DNA of 49,271 nucleotides from Elusimicrobiota bacterium (GCA_002401485.1 NVTF01000007.1:1-49271), one strand, 5' to 3'. Counted from the stretch's first letter, positions 7,316-16,370 are shown. The notes: a model not told the origin generated them from the letters alone. Numbers and translations are program-made.

Positions 7316-10300
7316 GGAGTTGGAGGTGATTTTTTAGAATCGATTAAGCTAACCGTCTCATCTCCATTTGAAGGTTCCGCAGTCTGGATCAGTTCGGGCA
7401 TGATTGAATCAACAAGAGCATCCGCTCGACCGGCAGTGCTGTCCGGGTCGATAGATTCGGCGGCGGGTTCGGCGGCGGGTTCGGCGGGAGCCTCACCACC
7501 GGCTTCCCACAATCCCGATGCCTGTCCCGGCGTCAGGACCAGGGTCTCATCGGTCGCTGGGGCGGGCTCCGGCGCGGGTTCCGGCGCGGGCTCCGGCGCC
7601 GGTGCCGGCTCAATGGCAATTTCGGCAGCTGGTTCCGGTGCCGGTGCCGGCTCAATGGCAATTTCGGCAGCGGGTTGGGGCACAGGTTCAAGAGTAATCT
7701 CCGCACTCGGTTCCGGCGCGGGCTCCGGTGCCGGCTCGGCCGCAGGAGGGATGTCGAGTGTCATCGCATCCGCAGGTTTGAGCACGAGGGTTTCCTCAGT
7801 TGCAGGAGGCGCTTCGACGCTCGGTTCGGGCGCAGGTTCAGGAGCGGGTTCCGGCGTCGCTTCAGCGGTTGGCGCAAGCTCGACTGTTGATGATGCAGCC
7901 TCATCGAGCGCGGGCTGGTCCGGATTAATTGTCGAAGCAATTTCTTCCGGCGTGAATCCCAAATCCTCAATCCCAGACGCAGGTTCCGGCACAGGCTCAA
8001 TGGGTATCGCAGCCGTCGGCTCCGGAGCCGGCTCCGCAGCGGGTGCGGGGGCCGCATTCAACTCCAAGGCTGCCCCTAAATCCGCTGCAGAGTCCGACGG
8101 CGGCTCTACTGAAGGTTCAGGTTGGGCGACAGGATCTACGGCCGGGGCGCCACCGAAGGCGGCACCCAAATCGAGTTTAGGTTCCGCGCTCGCCCCCAAC
8201 CCAGGCCTCGAACCAAGTTCGACTCCAATCGCGGGTTCTGCCAACGGAGGCGACGACGCCCCCCCCACACCCGACTGCGCACCCATTTCAATGGCCGGAC
8301 CCGCGCTGGCATCAGAATCAACGGGTTGACTCTCATCAGCCGCCGGGGCAGAGGCATTTCCCGATGTGATCGCCGCAATAACAGCCTGAAGATCCGCCGA
8401 AAACTCTCCGCCGCGCTGATAACGCTCCTCGGGTTTTTTCATCATCGCCTTTTCGATAATCTTCTTGGCGGCGGGATTAATACTGGGATTGGCAATCGCG
8501 GGATCGGGTGTCGGGTCGTTGGCGATCTGAAAGAGCAGCGTGCCAATACCTTCGCCGCCCTTAAAGGGCTTTTCACCGGTGAGAAATTCGTAAAGGGTCA
8601 CACCCAGGCTGAAGAGATCGGAGCGGCCATCAACCTTCTTTCCCGCCACCTGTTCGGGACTCATGTAGGACGGGGTTCCCAGGATCGTCCCCGTAGCCGT
8701 CTTCGAGGAGGCTTGGATACGCGCGATGCCGAAGTCCGTCACCCGGACCGCTCCGTCTTTGAGCAGCATAAGATTGGCCGGTTTTATATCGCGATGCACA
8801 ATACCCTGCTCATGCGCATAATCGAGAGCGTCCGCGACCTTCGCGATATGATGCATCGCCTTTTCAGGAGGAAGCAAGGCATCTTTTTTGGTGAACTCGA
8901 CCATGTCGTCACCGTCCAACAGTTCCATGGCGATATAACAAATGTCCTGGTCTTCCCCCGCATCGAACACACGCACGATACCGGGATGATTCAGGGTACC
9001 GGCTGATTCCGCTTCGCGGAAAAATCGCTCCTTAACCTCCTTCACCTCAGCGGGACTGTCCCCTTCCCCGAGCATCAGGGTCTTAATCGCCACCTTTCGG
9101 TTTATTTTCGGATCTTTACCGAGATAGACAATTCCCATGGCGCCGCGACCGAGTTCTTTTTCAATCTCATAACGACCGAGGGTTGGCTTGGAGGCACCGC
9201 CGGTAACCATGACCGTGCCTTCCGGGGTTGATTTTCCAAGCCCCCCAAACACCGCGCCCTCTGCGGCCTTGGCGAGCTTGTCGATTTTCTCAGCGATGTC
9301 CTTGTATTTGCTATCGACGGTGCCGATATGTTTGTAAACCGATACGGCCTTCGCATACTGACGTTTTCGCTCAAAATCGAGTCCGAGATTATAAAGCGTT
9401 GCCTTAAACGCATCATCGATCTGTTCCTCAGGAACAAGTCGAAATTTTTCGAACGCCATATCATGCATGCCTTGTCCTTGAAACGAGAGACCCAGCATCT
9501 TATTGGTCTCGACGTGAGACGCTTCAACAATTTCCTTGCCGCGTTCGGTAAACAAAAACCGTCGAGTGACAATCACGATGTAGCCCGCCAACAACAGAAA
9601 CGACGGATAAACAACCTTGACCCACTCCCCGCGCTCTTGGAAGGCATAAAACCCGCCGCCGAGCAGGCCGCCCAGCAGCAAAACCGTGAGACTCGCTCCG
9701 CCAAGCGCCCGTATGCGCGGCAGAATAAACATAATGAAGAACCCAATAAAGCCGATCGCTCCGAGCTCGCCTTCCAGTTTCCACTTCGGCCGGATAATAA
9801 AACGACTGCTGAGAATATTCTCAATCACGTTCGCGATATATTCGATCGGGGGAAGCGACGGGGATACCGGCGTGGCGTAGGGCTGCCCCACCCCGGAGGC
9901 GGCCGTCCCAACCACGACAATCTTATCTTTGAAGACGCCCAGCGGGACCTTTCCTTCGAGAACCTCGTAAAACGAATAATAGCGGAAGGTTTTCTTAGGT
10001 CCGTTAAAGGTGACCAGCATGGATTGCCGTTCATCCAATGGAATCTTCCATTTTCCGAGGGTGATGACATCTCCCGCGGTGACCTGAACATCGTCGGGCG
10101 TCAAGCCGAGATATTGCGTCACAAGCTGAAGAGCGAAAGACGGAAACACTCGTGATCCGTACTTCAACGCCGGGGTTTCGCGACGCACAAGACCATCCTG
10201 GTCGCTATCGACAAAAACATGGCCCACACCCACGGCAGCTTCCAAGAAGGGTTTCATCGGCGGCGTTGCCTTTCGCGATTCGAGCTCGACCATGAACTGG

Positions 10301-10902
10301 CCTTCGGCCCGCAGTACAATTTTTTCTCGGATCGTTGAGGACGACACAATCGCCGGCAATTCGGGAGGCGTTCCTCCGACGGGCTCATCGACCTGGGAAA
10401 GAAGAATCGGGAGCACAACATTGCCGGCGCGGCGGATTGAGTCGGCGAGCGGCGTGTCATAGTCGAGCCGAACGGCGGCGGCGGCGAATTGGTTTTCGAA
10501 ACGAACTCCGCGCTGCAGGATCTTTCGTTTGGAAACAAGCTCCAGGTAGTTTGTCCGCATTCCTTCGAGCTCATCAATAGCGGGATTGCGCGAAGACTCC
10601 GACAATATGATGTCTATTCCGATGACGCGTGCTTGGGCTTTTGCCAAAACATCAATAAGAGACGCGAGTCGTGTTCGCGGCCAAGGCCAACGACCTAAAC
10701 GGTCAATGGATTCATCATCAATCGCGATTAGAACAACGTCGGTAGAGGGATCGAGATTCGTTCGAAATTGGATGCGTGCATCGTAGTACTGCAGCTCCAA
10801 TTCCTCAAGGGGAGACTCAGGAAGAAAATAATAGGAGGCCGCCACTCCTCCTGTGAGGAGTGCGCCGATAAGAAAATCCGCCACCCACGACCGCTTTTCC
10901 AT
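7312..10902 (-). CDS. CHASE2-domain transmembrane Ser/Thr protein kinase with Pro/Ala/Glu repeat tail
   Basis: 1196 residues. An N-terminal membrane segment (about 8-27) precedes an extracytoplasmic CHASE2 sensor domain (FRTNLDPSTDVVLIAIDD, WPWPRTRLA; about 35-350), then membrane helices (about 375-450), a helical linker with TPR-like spacing, and a Hanks-type kinase domain from about 574: the glycine loop LGRGAMG, VAIKTLM, HRDIKPANL and DFGIARI, with an activation loop ending GTPSYMSPEQ. All catalytic residues are present. The last 340 residues are low-complexity Pro/Ala/Glu with repeated AEIAIEPAPAPEP units and two TDETLVL or TEETLVL motifs. It heads an operon with PP2C and FHA genes. The sensed signal is unknown. 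Confidence 0.94.
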   Translation of the reverse strand: MEKRSWVADFLIGALLTGGVAASYYFLPESPLEELELQYYDARIQFRTNLDPSTDVVLIAIDDESIDRLGRWPWPRTRLASLIDVLAKAQARVIGIDIILSESSRNPAIDELEGMRTNYLELVSKRKILQRGVRFENQFAAAAVRLDYDTPLADSIRRAGNVVLPILLSQVDEPVGGTPPELPAIVSSSTIREKIVLRAEGQFMVELESRKATPPMKPFLEAAVGVGHVFVDSDQDGLVRRETPALKYGSRVFPSFALQLVTQYLGLTPDDVQVTAGDVITLGKWKIPLDERQSMLVTFNGPKKTFRYYSFYEVLEGKVPLGVFKDKIVVVGTAASGVGQPYATPVSPSLPPIEYIANVIENILSSRFIIRPKWKLEGELGAIGFIGFFIMFILPRIRALGGASLTVLLLGGLLGGGFYAFQERGEWVKVVYPSFLLLAGYIVIVTRRFLFTERGKEIVEASHVETNKMLGLSFQGQGMHDMAFEKFRLVPEEQIDDAFKATLYNLGLDFERKRQYAKAVSVYKHIGTVDSKYKDIAEKIDKLAKAAEGAVFGGLGKSTPEGTVMVTGGASKPTLGRYEIEKELGRGAMGIVYLGKDPKINRKVAIKTLMLGEGDSPAEVKEVKERFFREAESAGTLNHPGIVRVFDAGEDQDICYIAMELLDGDDMVEFTKKDALLPPEKAMHHIAKVADALDYAHEQGIVHRDIKPANLMLLKDGAVRVTDFGIARIQASSKTATGTILGTPSYMSPEQVAGKKVDGRSDLFSLGVTLYEFLTGEKPFKGGEGIGTLLFQIANDPTPDPAIANPSINPAAKKIIEKAMMKKPEERYQRGGEFSADLQAVIAAITSGNASAPAADESQPVDSDASAGPAIEMGAQSGVGGASSPPLAEPAIGVELGSRPGLGASAEPKLDLGAAFGGAPAVDPVAQPEPSVEPPSDSAADLGAALELNAAPAPAAEPAPEPTAAIPIEPVPEPASGIEDLGFTPEEIASTINPDQPALDEAASSTVELAPTAEATPEPAPEPAPEPSVEAPPATEETLVLKPADAMTLDIPPAAEPAPEPAPEPSAEITLEPVPQPAAEIAIEPAPAPEPAAEIAIEPAPAPEPAPEPAPEPAPATDETLVLTPGQASGLWEAGGEAPAEPAAEPAAESIDPDSTAGRADALVDSIMPELIQTAEPSNGDETVSLIDSKKSPPTP
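7601..7670. repeat. 42-bp period repeat in kinase tail
   Basis: A 28-bp core is identical at 7601-7628 and 7643-7670, giving a 42-bp (14-codon) period that encodes repeated AEIAIEPAPAPEPA. Shorter GGCGCGGGTTCC-type repeats flank it. The whole stretch of about 7440-8340 is low-complexity coding sequence, prone to slippage. Confidence 0.85.
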
Positions 10903-11019
10903 AAATTAGGCTGAAAACCAAAGCTTTTAACAGCGCCTCGGGGGAGTTTAGCGGGATAATCAGAACCTGTCAATCCATGGGACTTCCCCCAAGAGACTTG
11001 ATTTTGATACCCTGATAGA

Positions 11020-11406
11020 ATGATTCGAAAAGTGATAAAAATACTGACGATTTCGGTATTTAGCCTTGTCCTTATGAGCGGGCTTGAAGCCGCCGCAGCC
11101 CCCAAACATAAACCGTCTCCTCACTATTCGATTAAAAAAATAAAAATGCTGCGCGAAGGAAAGTACAGGGCCATTTTGGACGGTATTCTTTGCAATAGCT
11201 GCACCCGGTCAATCGTTTTGCGCCTCAAAAAAATCTCGGGCGTCGAAAACGCCCAGTTCGACTTTGAAGAGGGTTATCTCTGGATCACCATTGAAGAGAA
11301 TGCCCACGTTCGAACGAGTAAGGTCCTGCGCGCACTGCGTCTGGCCGGACGCAAAAACAACCTCGGAACCCGGTTCACCATTACTGAAATCCGGAACGTG
11401 CGTTGA
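11020..11406 (+). CDS. Exported HMA-like (heavy-metal-associated fold) protein
   Basis: 128 residues. A signal peptide (MIRKVIKILTISVFSLVLMSGLEAAAA) is followed by a domain with the ferredoxin-like HMA pattern: RAILDGILCNSCTRSI, then RLKKISGVENAQFDFEEGYLWI. The CNSC pair matches the CxxC metal site of MerP/CopZ-type domains, so periplasmic binding of a soft metal ion is likely. Only one such domain is present. The stop overlaps the next start as TTGA, linking it to the thioesterase gene, though their functions have no obvious connection. The start is the only ATG that preserves the signal peptide. Confidence 0.7.
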   Translation: MIRKVIKILTISVFSLVLMSGLEAAAAPKHKPSPHYSIKKIKMLREGKYRAILDGILCNSCTRSIVLRLKKISGVENAQFDFEEGYLWITIEENAHVRTSKVLRALRLAGRKNNLGTRFTITEIRNVR

Positions 11407-11822
11407 CCGCGATCACCTTCCCCCTATCCACGACAGTAACCGTCCGTTTTCGCGATACCGACGCGATGGGGCATGTGAACAACGCCGTTTATTCGAGCTA
11501 CCTGGAAGAAGCGCGCATCATTTATTGGCAGGAACTAACCGGGCTCAAAGACTTCGCGAAAGTCGACTTAATTCTCGCGCACGTCGATATCAACTATCGA
11601 TCCCCCGCCTTCGTCGGAGAAACGCTCGTTGTTCACATCAGCCTCACTCGCATTGGCGGCAGCAGTTTCGATTTTTCCTACCGCGTCGTCGAGAAATCCA
11701 GTAATCGCATCGTAGTGGAAGCAACCTCGACGCAGTGCCTGTATGACTATGAAAAAAGCCGGATCAAACGGATTCCGGCCGAGCTCAAGGAAAAAATCGC
11801 GGCATTGCAAGCGCGCGACTAA
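11403..11822 (+). CDS. YbgC/FadM-type 4-hydroxybenzoyl-CoA thioesterase family protein
   Basis: 139 residues, single hotdog domain hydrolysing acyl-CoA. The active-site stretch RFRDTDAMGHVNNAVYSSYLEEAR contains the Asp and the MGHVNN helix typical of this family. The start codon is TTG at 11403, overlapping the preceding stop as TTGA; the next ATG would remove the active-site loop, so TTG (or another upstream non-ATG start) must be used. It ends 3 bp before the convergent CPXCG gene. The substrate is not predictable from sequence. Confidence 0.88.
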   Translation: MTAITFPLSTTVTVRFRDTDAMGHVNNAVYSSYLEEARIIYWQELTGLKDFAKVDLILAHVDINYRSPAFVGETLVVHISLTRIGGSSFDFSYRVVEKSSNRIVVEATSTQCLYDYEKSRIKRIPAELKEKIAALQARD

Positions 11823-11825
11823 TTT

Positions 11826-12272
11826 TTATTCCCTAAAAACGCTGACGCTCGCGTCCTCGCCATCCATCTCTATGGTCATCTGAATCGGACGGCAGCAGAT
11901 CCGGCAATCTTCGACGAGATCCTGCCCATCATCATCGGGATCCACGCCCATCTGAAACGCCTCGCCGCAGTGCGGGCATTCGATTTCAGTCCATTGAAGC
12001 GCCGCACGGGCATCCTCAATCTTCACCACATCATCGAAAACTTTTTTCAGAGCGGAAAAATCCGCATCATCCTCTTTGGTGCCGTTAGACAAGGCATGTT
12101 CTTCCGCCTCCGCATCGTGGTCAATTAAACCGACCAGGGCATCCAAACCTTCAGGAGAGGTCTCCGATTTCGGCTCCTCCTCTTCGGCTACCTCAGCGAC
12201 AGCGACCGAACCGTTCTTTCCGGTGGCTTTTTTCTTACTGGATTTGACTTTGCTTTTAGTAGTCTTCGGCAT
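11826..12272 (-). CDS. CPXCG-type cysteine-rich protein with Lys/Glu-rich N-terminal extension
   Basis: 148 residues. The C-terminal third carries IECPHCGEAF, then DCRICCRPIQM, the two CxxC pairs of the small CPXCG cysteine-rich family, likely binding zinc. The family is typically about 60 residues; here a 90-residue N-terminal extension begins with a basic run (MPKTTKSKVKSSKKK) and continues as an acidic, disordered segment. Role unknown; nucleic-acid association through the basic arm is possible. It is transcribed towards the thioesterase gene. Confidence 0.75.
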   Translation of the reverse strand: MPKTTKSKVKSSKKKATGKNGSVAVAEVAEEEEPKSETSPEGLDALVGLIDHDAEAEEHALSNGTKEDDADFSALKKVFDDVVKIEDARAALQWTEIECPHCGEAFQMGVDPDDDGQDLVEDCRICCRPIQMTIEMDGEDASVSVFRE

Positions 12273-12326
12273 GAGAAACCTCGATACCCGTGCTCCTTCA
12301 AACTATAGACGCCGATCCTAAATGCG

Positions 12327-12608
12327 TCAAGAGGAAGTGATGATCTTCTCTTTTTGAGTTCGGCTTAGGGCCTTGATTTTGGCCTCCCGCACGAGGGCGC
12401 CGGAACGCGTGAAACCGTCTTCCCGGTAGCGAAGCGCAACCGGACGGCGCGCGCGCGTATAGGCCGCACCCTTCCCCTGATTGTGCACCTCAATGCGCGC
12501 GGCAACATTTTTCGCGATGCCCGTATAATACGAACCATCCCGACAGGCGACAATGTAAACGCTCCAATCCGTCGGGACTGAATTAATCGCGGAAGATTTC
12601 ACGATCAC
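12327..12608 (-). CDS. GIY-YIG endonuclease-domain protein (YhbQ/UPF0213-like)
   Basis: About 93 residues. The single GIY-YIG domain reads WSVYIVACRDGSYYTGIAKN, then RIEVHNQGKGAAYTRARRPV and a C-terminal basic helix REAKIKALSRTQKEKII, matching short UPF0213-type proteins. The 178-residue track ORF is too long: its first 85 codons run antisense through the divergent LapA-like gene and have no family similarity. I chose the GTG at 12608; a GTG two codons later is equally possible. DNA-repair or structure-specific nuclease activity is a family expectation only. Confidence 0.8.
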   Translation of the reverse strand: MIVKSSAINSVPTDWSVYIVACRDGSYYTGIAKNVAARIEVHNQGKGAAYTRARRPVALRYREDGFTRSGALVREAKIKALSRTQKEKIITSS

Positions 12609-12624
12609 ATGATACAATGAAACT

Positions 12625-12936
12625 ATGCCCGCCATTCTTTTTCTTGCGATCCTCATCGGCATCCTTGCCTGCATTTTCGCGCTGCAGAACACAGAAGTCA
12701 TTGCCATCACCTTCCTTCTCTGGAAAGTAGAGGCATCACTGGCGTTAGTGCTCTTGTTGACATTCGCGCTCGGCGCGGCAATGGGTATCCTTGCCTGCGC
12801 ACCGGCTCTTGTGAAGGGAAAATTATCAGGACGAGACCCCGCAGATCCCAAGGCGGAGTCCAAGAAGGATGTTGGGAAAATAGAGACGTCCGAAGAAGCG
12901 AAACCGCCGACTAAGGAAGAACCTCCGAACCCTTAA
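12625..12936 (+). CDS. LapA-domain (DUF1049) inner membrane protein
   Basis: 103 residues with two membrane helices (about 3-20 and 40-62) separated by the family hallmark ALQNTEVIAITFLLWKVEASLALVLLL. This is the LapA/YciS-type domain, linked in E. coli to lipopolysaccharide assembly. The C-terminal 40 residues are a charged, proline-rich cytoplasmic tail. It is transcribed divergently from the GIY-YIG gene with only 16 bp between starts, and its 3' end overlaps the convergent M16 gene by 26 bp. Confidence 0.88.
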   Translation: MPAILFLAILIGILACIFALQNTEVIAITFLLWKVEASLALVLLLTFALGAAMGILACAPALVKGKLSGRDPADPKAESKKDVGKIETSEEAKPPTKEEPPNP

Positions 12937-14497
12937 AGACGTTTTCAGCGGCGACAATTCGCACCCGTCCCGGTCTCAATCCCAAATCATGATGCGCCCA
13001 AACGGCGTCCTGCCGGATCATCTCTAATTTCTTCTCAGGCATCGTCCAGGCGCCGTCGCGTTCATCCACCTGGTAATCGGCGGGACCTTTTCCGTAGGCG
13101 GGCTTGGGATCCACCAAGGACGCGGCAATTCGATCCGCCTCATCATCATCGGTGACAATCAAATAATCGAGGGCTTTTCCTTTCAAATGCCGACGAACGG
13201 CATCGTTCATTTCGGTGCACGAGACGCCTTCAACCGCGTCGAGGTACCCCCCCAGCCATCCGGGAGAGATCCCATAAAACGCGTCATCAATCCGAGAGGC
13301 CAGAATGCGACGCTTCGTTTCCGCCAAACTTAAATACAGGACGCGCGCTTTTTTCTTTGCGGCCCCGCAATCCTCCTCGGTCATCGTGCCGCGTGCAAAC
13401 CGCTCAAACTCCCAACTCAGAGCCCGCAACAGGTGACCGGCAACTTTATGATCGACGGGCCGAATCCACAAGCTGAAATATTGGCTGAGACGCGGCGTAT
13501 TCGGCGGTGGAAATAAATTCGACGGCCGGTCCGCGAAATGCTCCATGTAGGAATAATTCCCGTAGTTGTAGCCGCGTTTATCGCGAATTTCGGTATAGAG
13601 CCGGCCTAACGAATCGCGGTGAGTTCCCAACCAAACGTTGGCGACGTAGAGCGGCCAATAGTCCTCGTGACTTCGCGTCACTTCAATAGGAACCGCCGCG
13701 TGCAATCCCGTGGAAATGGCATTAGGCAAGGCGACAATCACCGCTCTCGAGACTCCATCATCACGGGGCGCCGATAGCGTGCGCCCTTTAATCCAACGCC
13801 AACCCGTCTTCCCGTATCCGGACAGCGCTTTTTGCAGCACCGCCAGATTGGAATCATCAATGCCGGCAACACCCAGGGTCGTATTTTCAGGCACGTAATA
13901 CGCGGCAAAATAACCTCTCACGTCCCGCTGTTCGACGGCACCGAGACCGCGCATCGTTCCGATTGTCGGATGCGCCCGCCCTCCGCCTTCATGCACCATG
14001 GCATCCAGCGACTTCAGACCCATGGATTCGATTTGCTCCAACCGCAGCGCTTGCAGTGACTCGCGGGCTTCGCCCCGCAATCGGTCCAATTCATCTTCGA
14101 CAAAAAGAGGTTGGGTGAACATCGGCGTAAAAATGCGTTCGATGAACTCACCCAAGACCTCAACGGGCACGGTCATCGCAAACGTTGTTGCCTCTTTCCC
14201 GATACGAACGCGCGGCGTCGCGCGGCCTCCCCAGGGGCGGGTAATCTCGGCCAACCGTTCCTTTGTGATCGGATCAGAACGGTCTCCAAACCCGCCTTCA
14301 ATTACCATGCGCGCGGTCAAACGCGCCAATCCCTCAAGCCCTTTGGGATCACGCGCCGACCCGGTTCGAACCTGCACAAACAGGGTCACGAGCGGATCAA
14401 CAACATCCCCCTGAGACCTGACAATGCGAAGGCCGGGTTTAGCGGCCGCAGTCTGAGCCCATACCAATGAGGCGATGATAAATCCCAACCGTCTCAT
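12911..14497 (-). CDS. M16-family peptidase-like protein lacking the zinc motif (partner subunit)
   Basis: 528 residues from the chosen ATG, which starts a signal peptide (MRRLGFIIASLVWAQTAAA); the longer track start is rejected because this ATG overlaps the upstream gene stop as ATGA. The fold is M16: GLEGLARLTARMVIEGG aligns with the zinc-site helix but lacks HxxEH, while the C-terminal half keeps the RDKRGYNYG substrate-contact motif. M16 proteins often work as an active plus inactive pair, and the active one is immediately upstream. A periplasmic protease complex is likely. Confidence 0.88.
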   Translation of the reverse strand: MRRLGFIIASLVWAQTAAAKPGLRIVRSQGDVVDPLVTLFVQVRTGSARDPKGLEGLARLTARMVIEGGFGDRSDPITKERLAEITRPWGGRATPRVRIGKEATTFAMTVPVEVLGEFIERIFTPMFTQPLFVEDELDRLRGEARESLQALRLEQIESMGLKSLDAMVHEGGGRAHPTIGTMRGLGAVEQRDVRGYFAAYYVPENTTLGVAGIDDSNLAVLQKALSGYGKTGWRWIKGRTLSAPRDDGVSRAVIVALPNAISTGLHAAVPIEVTRSHEDYWPLYVANVWLGTHRDSLGRLYTEIRDKRGYNYGNYSYMEHFADRPSNLFPPPNTPRLSQYFSLWIRPVDHKVAGHLLRALSWEFERFARGTMTEEDCGAAKKKARVLYLSLAETKRRILASRIDDAFYGISPGWLGGYLDAVEGVSCTEMNDAVRRHLKGKALDYLIVTDDDEADRIAASLVDPKPAYGKGPADYQVDERDGAWTMPEKKLEMIRQDAVWAHHDLGLRPGRVRIVAAENVFKGSEVLP

Positions 14498-15897
14498 TTC
14501 TTTTTCTCCCCGGAGGGAGGAACCAGCGTCACAACGACCCGACCCGCCTCGGTAAACCAACGTGACGCAAACGCATCAATGTCTTCGGGGCGCAGGGCTT
14601 GCAGGGACTCTTCGACGTGTTCAAACACCTTAAGGTCCCGCCCGAAGCGATAATATTGGGAAACCGTTGACGCGATCGCAGCGGAGCTCGAAAGGCCGCC
14701 GAGAAAATCATAACGAAAACGGCTCTTGAGGCGCTCCAGACGTTGGGCCGCCTTCTCAGTGCTCGAGAATTTCTTTAAGGCATTGAGACCCGACACCAAA
14801 TCCGCCTCCACTTCGGAGAGGTACTCCCCCCCGTCTGTTTTATAACGGTCCTTGTACAACTTCGCGGACAAAGTCATCGATCGCGGATCCAAACTTTTAA
14901 ACCCGCCCGAACCTTCGGCGAACTTGAGTTCGCTCACGGACTTTTTATCGTAGCGAAGCGTTTTGTACATCGGGGCCGCCGGCGTCACCAGCAATTCCCC
15001 TAAAATCTCCATCACTGCGCCGTCACGCGAGCCCGGACGAAATGCGGGCATATTGATTCCTACCCAAACATAAGGGGCGACATCACTATCCCACACAATG
15101 CATTCGCGTCGCCCTGCTTTCCACACGCCTGACGCGGGAGCTAAGACAGGGATTTTTCCGCGCTTCCAATCCTTAAACCGCCGCTCGGCGGCCGCAAAAA
15201 CATCCTCAGCCCGAACGTCTCCCGTCACGATAAGAACGGTATTGTTCGGGCGGTAATAATCCCGGTAGAACGCCTTGGCGGGAAGGAACTCGTTGGGCAT
15301 ATCGACGACATCCTCCCGCGTCCCGATGGTTGTATGCCCGTAGGGATGATCCTTAAACAAAAGTCCCAGCATTTTTTCCGATAGCCGCAGGGTCGGAAAC
15401 GACGCCCCATTCCGGTACTCCCCGAGCACCGCCCCCGACTCGTTTTCAAAGGTTTTCTTCGTAAAGTCGAGATTCATGAAGCGGTCGGCTTCCAGTTCAA
15501 TGAGTCGTTCGAGATTCGATGAAAAACTAAGCGGATGGTAGTAGGTAACGTCGAACCAGGTCCACGCGTTGTTATGGGCTCCGATCGCATCAATCGCAGT
15601 GCCGTACCCCCCGGCCTTTCCTTCAAATCGATGCCGAAAAAGGATGTGCTCAAAGAGATGAGCCAAGCCGGTTTTGCCGGCTTCCACTTCATTTCGCGAG
15701 CCGGCGAGCACGAGTGTATTCACACTCAATACCTGGGGAAACGCAGGCGTCTCCACCACGAGCACATCGAGGCCGTTGTCGAGAGTTCGCCGCGCAATCG
15801 CGTGCGGAAAGAGCGTCGCATGCGCCGGGGCCGCGAGCAGGATTGCGAGAAGACTAACTTTCACGCTGCTGCCAATAGGCGACAAAATATTGAGCAT
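14494..15897 (-). CDS. M16-family zinc metallopeptidase, catalytic subunit
   Basis: 467 residues. A signal peptide (SLLAILLAAPAHA) precedes an M16 domain with the inverted zinc motif HLFEH in GLAHLFEHILF, and a distal glutamate in FENESGAVLGEYR. It should degrade peptides or small proteins in the periplasm together with the following zinc-less homologue, whose start overlaps its stop. The track start at 15897 lies 44 bp inside the CBS gene; an internal GTG at 15864 would overlap by only 11 bp and still gives a full signal peptide, so the start is uncertain. Confidence 0.92.
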   Translation of the reverse strand: MLNILSPIGSSVKVSLLAILLAAPAHATLFPHAIARRTLDNGLDVLVVETPAFPQVLSVNTLVLAGSRNEVEAGKTGLAHLFEHILFRHRFEGKAGGYGTAIDAIGAHNNAWTWFDVTYYHPLSFSSNLERLIELEADRFMNLDFTKKTFENESGAVLGEYRNGASFPTLRLSEKMLGLLFKDHPYGHTTIGTREDVVDMPNEFLPAKAFYRDYYRPNNTVLIVTGDVRAEDVFAAAERRFKDWKRGKIPVLAPASGVWKAGRRECIVWDSDVAPYVWVGINMPAFRPGSRDGAVMEILGELLVTPAAPMYKTLRYDKKSVSELKFAEGSGGFKSLDPRSMTLSAKLYKDRYKTDGGEYLSEVEADLVSGLNALKKFSSTEKAAQRLERLKSRFRYDFLGGLSSSAAIASTVSQYYRFGRDLKVFEHVEESLQALRPEDIDAFASRWFTEAGRVVVTLVPPSGEKKK

Positions 15898-16288
15898 ACC
15901 GTTCTTCAGAGAAAACTTCCTTCAACACTCCGGCAAAATCGGAAAGACTGACCATGCCCACGGCGCGTCCCTCTTCGGCGATTGGAACATGACGAAAACG
16001 CCGCTGAGACAGCAATTCAAATACCCGCTGAAGCGGCTCTCCGGGAGCGACGCAGATCGGATCCGGTGTCATGACCTTGGAAACCGGAGTGGTATTGCCG
16101 TCAATTCCTTCTGCGGCCACACGATTCAAGAGATCACGTTCAGTAAAAATGCCGACAATCTTGTCCTTCTGGGCAACCACCACGCACCCTACATGGCGAG
16201 AGCGCATGATGCGCGTCACGGCATTTATCGTCTCATCGGGTCCGACAGTAAAAACTTCTCGCAGCAGCAGTTTAGCGGTATGTTCCAT
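15854..16288 (-). CDS. Protein with two CBS domains
   Basis: 144 residues, consisting of one CBS pair: REVFTVGPDETINAVTRIMRSRHVGCVVV and SKVMTPDPICVAPGEPLQRVFELL, each with the usual RDL or SDF tail. Such stand-alone CBS modules bind adenine nucleotides and regulate partners. It is first in a three-gene run with the M16 pair (overlap of 11 or 44 bp depending on the M16 start), although a functional link is not evident. The divergent HEAT-protein gene begins 82 bp away. Confidence 0.92.
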   Translation of the reverse strand: MEHTAKLLLREVFTVGPDETINAVTRIMRSRHVGCVVVAQKDKIVGIFTERDLLNRVAAEGIDGNTTPVSKVMTPDPICVAPGEPLQRVFELLSQRRFRHVPIAEEGRAVGMVSLSDFAGVLKEVFSEERYAQYFVAYWQQRES

Positions 16289-16334
16289 GGTCTTTCGAGT
16301 CTAACAAATTCACCAAATTCCCCCGGAAACGCCC

Positions 16335-16363
16335 TTGCGGCCGCTCTGGCCCGGGGCTACACT
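16335..16363 (+). promoter_or_regulatory. Putative promoter of the HEAT gene, leaderless start
   Basis: TTGCGG (16335-16340), a 17-bp spacer and TACACT (16358-16363). The ATG at 16371 lies 8 bp after the -10, at or next to the expected transcription start, and no Shine-Dalgarno is visible close to it. This suggests a leaderless or nearly leaderless mRNA. Only part of the consensus matches. Confidence 0.4.
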
Positions 16364-16370
16364 CTTGCCG

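Noticed and set aside
7187-8329. 380-codon plus-strand ORF rich in Gly/Ser/Ala
   Set aside because: It is antisense to the Pro/Ala/Glu repeat tail of the kinase; the composition is the complement of PAPEP codons and there is no domain or promoter.
7440-8340. Possible CRISPR or minisatellite array
   Set aside because: The repeats are in-frame codons of a Pro/Ala/Glu tail with irregular spacing and no unique spacers.
8122-9006. 294-codon plus-strand ORF
   Set aside because: Antisense shadow of the kinase domain; His/Arg-rich nonsense with no family motif.
12609-12863. N-terminal 85 codons of the GIY-YIG track ORF
   Set aside because: They run antisense through the LapA-like gene and add no GIY-YIG similarity; the domain fits within the last 93 codons.
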